Of a stretch of DNA of 14,025 nt, positions 1 to 5,423 are shown one piece after another. The stretch spans positions 1 to 14,025 of the forward strand of contig CALUUL010000049.1 in the NCBI GenBank assembly GCA_944323945.1, in the 5' to 3' direction. Every line of letters starts with the position of its first letter. The first letter of the stretch is position 1. Both the position numbers and the translations under genes were made by a program. Below the pieces are notes generated by a model that saw only the letters and a program-made list of their open reading frames with translations, searched no databases and was not told the DNA's origin. This DNA is from Candidatus Gastranaerophilales bacterium. Lineage in GTDB: Bacteria > Cyanobacteriota > Vampirovibrionia > Gastranaerophilales > Gastranaerophilaceae.

Positions 1-318
1 TTAATAATTAAGAATAATTCAAAATCTGATTTTTCAAGTTTTGATATTGAACTGGTTAATGACTTACATAATTCATATCATCCGTCAATATTTTCTGATT
101 ATAAAAATTCACTTGCAATGAAAACAATAAAAAAAGGTGAAAATGTTTCAGGAATTTTATCTTTCTCTGTAGATAATCCAAATAGACAGCACTGGTTGGT
201 TTTTTATGACAGAAGAAATCATAAGCCGCTTGCTAAAATTTCTATAGATAATGCTATAAAAGATTTAAAAATTACTGATCTAACGAAAAAAAGAAAAAAG
301 AGAAAGAAAGTATTTTAA
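1..318 (+). CDS. C-terminal part of an unrecognised protein with a basic tail (5' end outside window)
   Basis: Frame 1 is open from the first base to TAA at 316-318, giving 105 residues of a gene that begins outside the window. An ATG at 118 lies inside this open frame, but coding-like sequence continues upstream of it and no good ribosome binding site precedes it, so I read it as internal. The visible part has a hydrophilic stretch (about residues 1-45). A compact segment with alternating hydrophobic residues follows (VSGILSFSV, WLVFYDRR, LAKISI; about 48-85), which could be a small beta-sandwich. The protein ends in a strongly basic tail, KKRKKRKKVF. I cannot name the family or function. 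It ends 1 nt before the Crp/Fnr-type gene, so the two are probably co-transcribed. The codons of its basic tail form a purine run that also serves as the leader of the next gene. Confidence 0.7.
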   Translation, partial: LIIKNNSKSDFSSFDIELVNDLHNSYHPSIFSDYKNSLAMKTIKKGENVSGILSFSVDNPNRQHWLVFYDRRNHKPLAKISIDNAIKDLKITDLTKKRKKRKKVF

Positions 319-319
319 A

Positions 320-955
320 ATGCTTGATGTAGATTTGTTTGAGAAAATTAGTAATGACGGAGTTCTTGAACTTTTAAAGTGTATCGGTATAAAAACCAAA
401 GTTTTCCGCAAAAATGCTTATATATTAAAGAATTCAGCAAAAATTGATTATTTGGGTGTGATTTTAGCTGGCAGTGCAGTTATTCAAAAAACGGATACAC
501 TTGGGAATATCACTATAGTTGAAAGATTAAAAGTTAATGATATTTTTGGTCATAATATAGTCTGTTGCGGTTTAGAAAAAAGTCCTGTTGATATTATTTC
601 AGAGAATGAGTGCGAGGTGTTATTTTTACCTTTTGAAAAAGTTATTACTCCTTGTGAGAAACTTTGTATTTATCATTTGCAATTAATAAAAAATGTAATG
701 AAGATGATTTCAAAAAGAAATTCTCTCTTAAATGATAAAATTGATATTATTGCTCAAAAAACTACCCGTGATAAGATTTTGGCATTATTAGAAACATTTA
801 GGAATGGAGAAAAGGTTTTTTCAATTCCATATTCGCGTGAAGAAATGGCAAAATTTTTGTGTGTTGATAGAAGTGCAATGTCAAGAGAATTGTGCAAAAT
901 GAGGGATGAAGGAATTTTGCGTTTTAATAAGAATCATTTTGAACTTTTTAGATAA
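320..955 (+). CDS. Crp/Fnr-family transcriptional regulator
   Basis: A 211-residue protein with the two-domain plan of the Crp/Fnr family. The N-terminal cyclic-nucleotide-binding-like beta-roll covers about residues 15-110 (ILAGSAVIQK, VERLKVNDIFG). A long dimerisation helix follows (about 114-140). The C-terminal winged helix-turn-helix lies at about 145-205, and its recognition segment EEMAKFLCVDRSAMSREL (174-191) is typical of the family. It should bind DNA as a dimer, but the signal it senses cannot be read. The beta-roll lacks an obvious cAMP-binding signature, and the N-terminus lacks the FNR cysteine cluster for an Fe-S centre. It does carry cysteines at 21, 82, 83, 98, 112, 116, 181 and 192. 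The start follows the previous stop by 1 nt, and only a purine-rich run, not a strong Shine-Dalgarno, precedes it. Its stop lies 11 nt from the convergent obg stop. Confidence 0.9.
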   Translation: MLDVDLFEKISNDGVLELLKCIGIKTKVFRKNAYILKNSAKIDYLGVILAGSAVIQKTDTLGNITIVERLKVNDIFGHNIVCCGLEKSPVDIISENECEVLFLPFEKVITPCEKLCIYHLQLIKNVMKMISKRNSLLNDKIDIIAQKTTRDKILALLETFRNGEKVFSIPYSREEMAKFLCVDRSAMSRELCKMRDEGILRFNKNHFELFR

Positions 956-966
956 AAGATTACAAA

Positions 967-2232
967 TTAATATAAATAATCAAATTCTAAGTGTCCTATT
1001 TTGACAATATCACCTTCTTGAACACCAGCTTCTTTTAATGCATCAAAAACACCCATTGCTTTTAATATGTTTTGGAATCTGTATAATTGTTCTGTGTTTC
1101 TTCCATCTGTAACATTTGCAAGTCTGAAAATTTTTCCGCCTTCAACTACAAATGTATGTTTATCAACTTTATAAACACTATATGAACTGTCATCATTATC
1201 CATAGCACCGTCATCTTCTTCAACATCGACAACAATAACAGGTTTTGGTATCTCATCAACTTTTCTTGATACAAAATGCATAAATTCTGTTAAATTTTCT
1301 CTTGTTGCTGCGGAGATTAAAAATACGTCGTCAGATAATTTCTTAAATTCTTGAATGTAGTGTTGTCTTTTTTCTTCATCAACTGAGTCAATTTTATTTA
1401 ATGCAACTATTTGATATACAGATGCTAATTGTTCAGAGTGCTTTTTTAGTTCTTCATTGATGATTTTATAATTTTTTATAGGATCTTCTTCTGTTAAATC
1501 GACTAAATGTATTAAGAAACGGCATCTTTCAACGTGTCTTAAAAATTCGTGTCCCAAACCTATACCTTCCGAAGCACCTTCTATAAGACCGGGGATATCT
1601 GCAATAACATAACCGTCTCCGCTGTCTTTTTTAACTACTCCAAGATTTGGAACTAAAGTTGTGAAAGGATAATCTGCTATTTTAGGTTTAGCACTGCTGA
1701 CTGAACTTATTAATGTTGATTTTCCTGCATTTGGCATACCCAATAAGCCTACATCAGCTAATAATTTAAGTTCAAGTTCTAAAGTTCTTTCAATACCGTT
1801 TTCTCCGGGCTCACAAAATTGAGGTGCTCTTTTTTGTGCGGTAGCAAAACAAGCATTTCCTCTTCCACCACGACCGCCTTGTGCTACCATTATTTTTTGT
1901 TCGTTTGTATTTAAGTCTGCTATTATTTTTCCGGTTGAAACATCTTTAACAACGGTACCAACGGGGACTTTAATATATAAATCTTTACCGCATTTTCCGT
2001 GCTGAGTTTTTATGTATCCGTTTTCTCCGTTTTCTGCTTTAAAAACAGATTGAAATTGGAAGTCCATTAATGTAGACATATCTTCCGTTGCAACAAGATA
2101 AATATCTCCGCCTTTGCCACCGTTACCGCCTGCGGGACCTCCTTTATCTACATATTTTTCCCTTCTCCAGGCAACTATACCGTTGCCTCCTTTTCCTGAA
2201 AGGATTTTTATTCTCGTTTTATCTATAAACAT
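967..2232 (-). CDS. obg: GTPase Obg/CgtA (ribosome assembly and stress GTPase)
   Basis: A 421-residue Obg. The glycine-rich N-terminal Obg fold covers residues 1-158 (KGGPAGGNGGKGGD at 30-43, QGGRGGRGN at 118-126). The G domain follows with P-loop GMPNAGKST 165-173, switch-II DIPG 212-215, NKID 279-282 and SAA 307-309. After an acidic linker (about 335-350) comes an OCT domain (about 351-420). The OCT domain is present only in some lineages, so this is the long form. Obg binds the large ribosomal subunit during assembly and responds to guanine nucleotides, including ppGpp; this is family knowledge. The ATG at 2232 has a purine-rich but weak ribosome binding site (GAAGAAAG) and a TATAAT box about 27 nt upstream. 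All expected motifs are intact. The gene is not next to rpmA or rplU, its common partners. The C_GCAxxG gene lies 121 nt upstream on the same strand. Confidence 0.98.
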   Translation of the reverse strand: MFIDKTRIKILSGKGGNGIVAWRREKYVDKGGPAGGNGGKGGDIYLVATEDMSTLMDFQFQSVFKAENGENGYIKTQHGKCGKDLYIKVPVGTVVKDVSTGKIIADLNTNEQKIMVAQGGRGGRGNACFATAQKRAPQFCEPGENGIERTLELELKLLADVGLLGMPNAGKSTLISSVSSAKPKIADYPFTTLVPNLGVVKKDSGDGYVIADIPGLIEGASEGIGLGHEFLRHVERCRFLIHLVDLTEEDPIKNYKIINEELKKHSEQLASVYQIVALNKIDSVDEEKRQHYIQEFKKLSDDVFLISAATRENLTEFMHFVSRKVDEIPKPVIVVDVEEDDGAMDNDDSSYSVYKVDKHTFVVEGGKIFRLANVTDGRNTEQLYRFQNILKAMGVFDALKEAGVQEGDIVKIGHLEFDYLY

Positions 2233-2253
2233 ACCATTTCTTTCTTCAAGTAT

Positions 2254-2268
2254 GTTTTATTATAAAAC
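2254..2268 (-). promoter_or_regulatory. Probable obg -10 box inside a short palindrome
   Basis: On the minus strand TATAAT occupies 2264-2259, about 26 nt upstream of the obg ATG. It sits inside the perfect inverted repeat GTTTTA-TTA-TAAAAC (2254-2268). No convincing -35 box is seen at 16-18 nt. The box suggests obg can be transcribed apart from the gene upstream. In such AT-rich DNA the palindrome could be chance. Confidence 0.45.
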
Positions 2269-2353
2269 AAACAAAATGATTTTATATTGCTAAATCGTAA
2301 GTTCGTAAATTGATTTAACATATATCGTTTTATTTTGTTTACTTTCCTTGCTA

Positions 2354-2761
2354 TTATGCTTTTACAAGGTTTTCTTTTAATATTTCTTCTAAAAGAATAC
2401 TGCAATCTTCTACCATATTGCAGCAATGTTCACGCCTTTCCGGAGAAGAAAAGTCATACCCTGCAGATAAAACCTTACAGCAGTTAACCTTGTATTTTTC
2501 TGCAAATTTTTCGTTAAATTGTTTTGCCAATGCTCTTGCTTTTTTCCCATCTTGTTCTTCATTTTTTCCAAACATTGAACCAATTATAATTTGTGAACCT
2601 GCTACTGCTCCGCATAAGCATTTTACCCCCATTCCGCCTGAGAATGGTGTTGCTACACTTAAAAGTTCTTTAGGTGCATATCCTTTATCTATTGCTGCTT
2701 GAACTACAGATTCAGAGCAAGAATAACCTTCTTTAAAATGTTTTATTGCTTTTTCTTTCAT
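2354..2761 (-). CDS. C_GCAxxG_C_C family cysteine-rich (putative redox) protein
   Basis: A protein of about 135 residues, starting at the ATG at 2761. A TTG further upstream (2776) is in frame, but GGAGGG at 2774-2769 lies 7 nt before the ATG at 2761 and would fall inside the gene if TTG were used. The protein has a helical N-terminus with C15 (GYSCSESV), a glycine-rich segment SGGMG, then C48-L-C50-GAVAG. Cysteine pairs follow at 94-95 and 113-114, with a last one at 120. This matches the family named C_GCAxxG_C_C, small proteins often annotated as putative redox-active or metal/cluster-binding; the biochemical role is not established. No signal peptide is seen, so it should be cytoplasmic. 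It has its own predicted promoter in the region shared with the divergent glycosidase gene. Confidence 0.85.
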   Translation of the reverse strand: MKEKAIKHFKEGYSCSESVVQAAIDKGYAPKELLSVATPFSGGMGVKCLCGAVAGSQIIIGSMFGKNEEQDGKKARALAKQFNEKFAEKYKVNCCKVLSAGYDFSSPERREHCCNMVEDCSILLEEILKENLVKA

Positions 2762-2768
2762 ATTAAAA

Positions 2769-2774
2769 CCCTCC
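2769..2774 (-). promoter_or_regulatory. Shine-Dalgarno that fixes the C_GCAxxG protein start
   Basis: The minus strand reads GGAGGG at 2774-2769, 7 nt upstream of the ATG at 2761. This spacing is ideal and rules against the in-frame TTG at 2776, which has no such motif upstream. Confidence 0.85.
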
Positions 2775-2787
2775 AACTCTTAAATTA

Positions 2788-2793
2788 ATTATA
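2788..2793 (-). promoter_or_regulatory. -10 box for the C_GCAxxG gene
   Basis: The minus strand has TATAAT at 2793-2788, placing a start site near 2781 and a leader of about 20 nt that contains the GGAGGG ribosome binding site. The hexamer 17 nt upstream (ACGACT) is a poor -35. It faces away from the glycosidase promoter at 2826-2854. Confidence 0.5.
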
Positions 2794-2825
2794 CTCTCTT
2801 TTTTTAATAAAGTCGTTATCTGCAC

Positions 2826-2854
2826 TTGAAAAAAACATGAAAATATGTTACAAT
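2826..2854 (+). promoter_or_regulatory. Sigma70-type promoter of the phosphodiester glycosidase gene
   Basis: TTGAAA at 2826-2831 and TACAAT at 2849-2854 are separated by exactly 17 nt and lie just upstream of the SD AAGGAA (2863-2868) and the ATG at 2877. The predicted start, near 2861, gives a very short leader. Two palindromes overlay it: AACAT-6nt-ATGTT (2834-2849) in the spacer, and TACAATTGTA (2849-2858) on the -10 box. They could be operators, or chance in AT-rich DNA. Confidence 0.7.
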
Positions 2855-2876
2855 TGTAGTATAAGGAACATTAATA

Positions 2877-4121
2877 ATGTACGCAGAAACACTGGCAGAA
2901 AGAAGAATATTTTGTTCCGAGAAAATGGTCTTGAAGCTTGGTTTGGTAATAATGGCATTAGCTGTTTTCTCCGGATATAATATGCCACTTGATGCTTATG
3001 AGGCGAGAACAATTTTAAGAGGTTATATACAAGAGAATACTATGTATAAAGAGCAGTCTGATGATGCTCTTTTTTTATTGCAAAAAAAGTGGGAGGAAGA
3101 TTTAAAAGAGAAATATCCAAATCAAAAAATTACAAAGGTTGATGACGGTATTGTTTATGTACCTATTGTTAAATATATAAATTCCAGAAGAATAAAGATT
3201 AATGTTGCTGAAATAAATAGGAATATAAATAAAAATATAGAAATAATACCGCAGATGGGTTCAGAGAAAATGCACTCAAGGGCAAAAATAAATAATATAG
3301 CGATGCTAAATGGAGCTATATTGGCTATAAATGGTACATATTTTAAACAAGATACCGGAACGCCTTTAGGCGCTTTAGTTATAAATAATGAGGTGATTTC
3401 AGGACCGATATATGAACGAGTTGGTTTAGGAATTGGAAAAAATTCATTTAAGACATCAAGAATATCTTTTATCGGAGAAATTAAGACTAAAGGTAAAACA
3501 ATAAAAATTGATAATATAAATCAACCGAGAATGCTTGCTTCAAATGTGCTTATATATACATCAAAATGGGGAGAGAAGTCTCCTAAAACTAAAACTCCTT
3601 CAATTCATATTGCAATAAAAGATGATAAAGTTATTACAAAATCATCTAACCCTATTTTTATACCAACAGATGGATATGTTATTTCCGCCCCTAAAAATAT
3701 TTTAACTGATATTAAAGCAGGAGATAATGTTAAAATAGATTATTCACTTTTGCCGAAATGGAAAAATATTGAACATTTAATAAGCGGCGGACCATATTTA
3801 ATGAAAAATGGAGAAATTTTCCTTGATGTATCAAGTGAAAAGTTAAATGCAATATCAGGAAGAAATCCAAGAACTGCAATAGGATATACGAAAGATAATG
3901 TACTTATAATGGTTACAGTAGATGGAAGAAAAGAAGGAAGTACAGGTGTTACTTTAAAAGAACTTGCAAAGTTAATGAACCAATTTGGTTGCTATGAGGC
4001 TATTAATTTGGATGGCGGTAGTTCTACAGTTATGTATGTTGATGGAAAAATATATACAGGAAGTAATATAAAAACATCTGTAGCAATAAATAACGCATTG
4101 GTTGTTCGAAAAAAAGTGTAA
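2877..4121 (+). CDS. Phosphodiester glycosidase family protein (NAGPA domain), membrane-anchored or exported
   Basis: A 414-residue protein. A hydrophobic segment (about 18-33, LKLGLVIMALAVFSGY) after a charged N-terminus is an uncleaved anchor or a signal peptide, so the rest faces the periplasm or outside. Residues about 130-412 form a NAGPA domain, the family of the enzyme that removes GlcNAc from phosphodiester-linked mannose. Its motifs are all present: NGTYF (152-156), GGP (304-306), NPRTAIG (330-336), VDGR (348-351) and LDGGSST (378-384). Bacterial members are thought to act on cell-envelope glycans, but the substrate here is unknown. The N-terminal 40-130 region is not recognised. Start choice: AAGGAA at 2863-2868 lies 8 nt before the ATG, behind a good promoter. 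The ATG at 2926 (MVLKLG) would be a shorter alternative but has no better site. The stop abuts the stop of the convergent gene. Confidence 0.9.
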   Translation: MYAETLAERRIFCSEKMVLKLGLVIMALAVFSGYNMPLDAYEARTILRGYIQENTMYKEQSDDALFLLQKKWEEDLKEKYPNQKITKVDDGIVYVPIVKYINSRRIKINVAEINRNINKNIEIIPQMGSEKMHSRAKINNIAMLNGAILAINGTYFKQDTGTPLGALVINNEVISGPIYERVGLGIGKNSFKTSRISFIGEIKTKGKTIKIDNINQPRMLASNVLIYTSKWGEKSPKTKTPSIHIAIKDDKVITKSSNPIFIPTDGYVISAPKNILTDIKAGDNVKIDYSLLPKWKNIEHLISGGPYLMKNGEIFLDVSSEKLNAISGRNPRTAIGYTKDNVLIMVTVDGRKEGSTGVTLKELAKLMNQFGCYEAINLDGGSSTVMYVDGKIYTGSNIKTSVAINNALVVRKKV

Positions 4122-4613
4122 CTAGTAGAAATTAGCTTCTTTATATTTTCTATATTCGGATATGCTAGCATAAAAATCAGGCCACCAAAGACGTATAAGG
4201 CCATCAATAATACCCACATCGTCATAATAAGTTCCTTCTCCTCTGGGATTTATATATTTTGAATTGAAAGTAGAATCCATCATAGGGGTCATTGGAGTAC
4301 CTCTTAAAGCAACTCTTGAACTTTCAAGTTTAAGAGAGTTTATTCTTTGAGTTGGAGTTCCTTTTTGTATTTCATTAAACAAGTCCAGTTCCAGTCTTTC
4401 TATTCTGTCGATAGTATTTTCTCCGTCAAAAGAATTACTATATATTCTTTTTTCAATTGTATTAAGTGAACGAAATTGTTGAGGAGTAAGATTAACTAAT
4501 CTTGGGTTATCGGCAGTATTTTCATATTCAAAAGATGATGCAGAATTCACCACAAAAGAAAAAATAATAATCCAGATAAATATAATAGGCAGAAATTTTG
4601 GCTGTTTGCCCAT
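4122..4613 (-). CDS. Secreted protein of unknown function with two LE-type helical repeats
   Basis: A protein of about 163 residues, not recognised as a named family. Start: the ATG at 4613 has GGGAAG (4626-4621) 7 nt upstream, while an in-frame GTG at 4619 is only 1 nt from that motif and is rejected. Residues 5-21 are very hydrophobic and a likely signal-peptidase site follows VNSA (22-25). Residues 53-74 and 75-97 look like two copies of one unit: IEKRIYSNSFDGENTIDRIERLE, then LDLFNEIQKGTPTQRINSLKLE (aromatic or F, a short turn, then R-I-x-x-L). Similar LE/F..R..RLE repeats occur in exported proteins of cyanobacteria and their non-photosynthetic relatives; this is from memory. The C-terminus has WW-P and many aromatics (141-163). 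The next gene upstream on the strand is also secreted, which suggests a shared envelope role. Confidence 0.7.
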   Translation of the reverse strand: MGKQPKFLPIIFIWIIIFSFVVNSASSFEYENTADNPRLVNLTPQQFRSLNTIEKRIYSNSFDGENTIDRIERLELDLFNEIQKGTPTQRINSLKLESSRVALRGTPMTPMMDSTFNSKYINPRGEGTYYDDVGIIDGLIRLWWPDFYASISEYRKYKEANFY

Positions 4614-4722
4614 AAACACACTTCCCGTAAACTATAGAACACATTGATATGTATTTTTATTAGTTTAAGGTTTTTTGAGGTAAAAAAAACTATACAATTG
4701 TTTATGTCAAACAGATATATAT

Positions 4723-4742
4723 TTTTTGTTTACAAACAAAAA
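4723..4742. repeat. AT-rich inverted repeat after the POTRA gene
   Basis: TTTTTGTTT-AC-AAACAAAAA forms perfect 9-nt arms around 2 nt, directly after the stop of the POTRA gene (minus strand). It might be a weak 3'-end hairpin or an operator for the repeat-protein gene downstream. The stem has only one G-C pair per arm and is followed by no long T run on the minus strand, so I do not call it a terminator. Confidence 0.4.
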
Positions 4743-5231
4743 TTATTCTTGAATGGTAATGGAATTTCTTCCGCCTTCTCTAATTTCAATAACCACTTCA
4801 CCTGTTTCGCTATCTTGCGAAGAAACAATTGCGACAGCAGAGAAGAAGCCATGATCTTGATAATATTTCATAATATCTTTTCTTATAGAAGCAATATTTT
4901 CAGCAGACATAGGCATATTAATTTTGTTAGAAACTACATTCAATAAGTCGTTTGAAGGAATTGAAGCATTGTTCATAAATGTGATAGTCTTAATATTTGC
5001 GTTTATAATTTTATCTCTTTGTTCTTGTAATTCTCTTTGTTGCAAAGGAGTATTTTTCTTTGTAGTGACAATAGCACTTCTGTTTTTGGCTCTAGTAATA
5101 GCTTCATGAGTTCTTAAGTCACGCATATATTGGCTGTTAACAGCACCTGCATCATAACCTCCAAAAGCAGAAGCTAAAGATATATTTGCAGTTAAAGAAA
5201 ATAATGTGAAGATAATAAATGTTTTTTTCAT
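4743..5231 (-). CDS. Secreted protein with a single stand-alone POTRA domain
   Basis: A protein of about 162 residues. Start: the ATG at 5231 follows AAAAGGGG (5244-5237) by 5 nt; an in-frame start at 5273 would lie upstream of the promoter and is rejected. Residues 1-22 are a clear signal peptide (MKKTF..., hydrophobic core, ASA at 20-22). A charged, glutamine-rich stretch (about 60-75, QQRELQEQRDK) precedes a POTRA fold of the ShlB/TpsB type at about 79-153. There ITFMNNASIPSNDLL begins the fold, Y-Y-x-x-x-G-F-F (123-130) is the conserved helix end, and QDSETGEVVIEIREG closes it. In known proteins this domain precedes an Omp85/TpsB outer-membrane barrel and contacts substrates or partners. 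Here the protein stops after the domain, with no barrel in the window. It may be a periplasmic partner for a barrel encoded elsewhere. No frameshift is seen. Confidence 0.8.
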   Translation of the reverse strand: MKKTFIIFTLFSLTANISLASAFGGYDAGAVNSQYMRDLRTHEAITRAKNRSAIVTTKKNTPLQQRELQEQRDKIINANIKTITFMNNASIPSNDLLNVVSNKINMPMSAENIASIRKDIMKYYQDHGFFSAVAIVSSQDSETGEVVIEIREGGRNSITIQE

Positions 5232-5261
5232 AAATACCCCTTTTGTACATGTGTATATTCT

Positions 5262-5267
5262 ATTATA
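5262..5267 (-). promoter_or_regulatory. Extended -10 promoter of the POTRA gene
   Basis: The minus strand reads TGGTATAAT, an extended -10 (TGn plus perfect TATAAT at 5267-5262), about 30 nt before the ATG at 5231. No -35 consensus lies upstream, which is usual for extended -10 promoters. It is divergent to the tig promoter, with about 75 bp between the two -10 boxes. Confidence 0.65.
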
Positions 5268-5320
5268 CCACAATCATATTGGTTATATTTTTTAAAACTC
5301 CTCTAAATCGTCTATTTAAC

Positions 5321-5347
5321 TTGAAAGAAATATATTTATGTTATAAT
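5321..5347 (+). promoter_or_regulatory. Promoter of the tig-clpP-clpX operon (extended -10)
   Basis: TATAAT at 5342-5347 is preceded by TG at 5339-5340, making TGTTATAAT, an extended -10. TTGAAA at 5321-5326 is only 15 nt away, short for a -35, so the extended -10 may carry most of the strength. The start near 5354 gives a leader of about 70 nt. I saw no clear CIRCE or other heat-shock operator. Confidence 0.65.
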
Positions 5348-5352
5348 CTAAC

Positions 5353-5377
5353 ATAGATAGATTTATATTCTGTCTGT
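5353..5377 (+). promoter_or_regulatory. Hairpin at the 5' end of the tig operon leader
   Basis: ATAGATAGA (5353-5361) can pair with TCTGTCTGT (5369-5377) around a 7-nt loop: nine pairs, two of them G-T. It starts almost exactly at the predicted transcription start, so it could protect the mRNA 5' end. It is AT-rich and its stability has not been computed. Confidence 0.35.
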
Positions 5378-5423
5378 AAAGGGCATGTGTAGAATCAATA
5401 TAGAATAGAAAAGGTGATATAAG

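Noticed and set aside
2223..2426. Minus-strand open frame spanning the obg upstream gap
   Set aside because: It overlaps the end of the C_GCAxxG gene in another frame, has no ribosome site and no recognisable content. The gap 2233-2353 otherwise holds only the obg -10 region and AT-rich short repeats.
2418..2702. Plus-strand open frame of 94 codons opposite the C_GCAxxG gene
   Set aside because: It is antisense to a gene with a recognised family pattern and a good ribosome site; it has no start signal or recognisable domain.
4705..4710. Perfect minus-strand TTGACA as a -35 for the repeat-protein gene
   Set aside because: At 17 nt only an oligo-T stretch is found, and the nearest -10-like TATAGT (4694-4689) is only 10 nt away, so no paired promoter can be supported.
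4644..4946. Plus-strand open frame across the gap and the 3' end of the POTRA gene
   Set aside because: Most of it is antisense to the POTRA domain; it has no ribosome site and no family resemblance.
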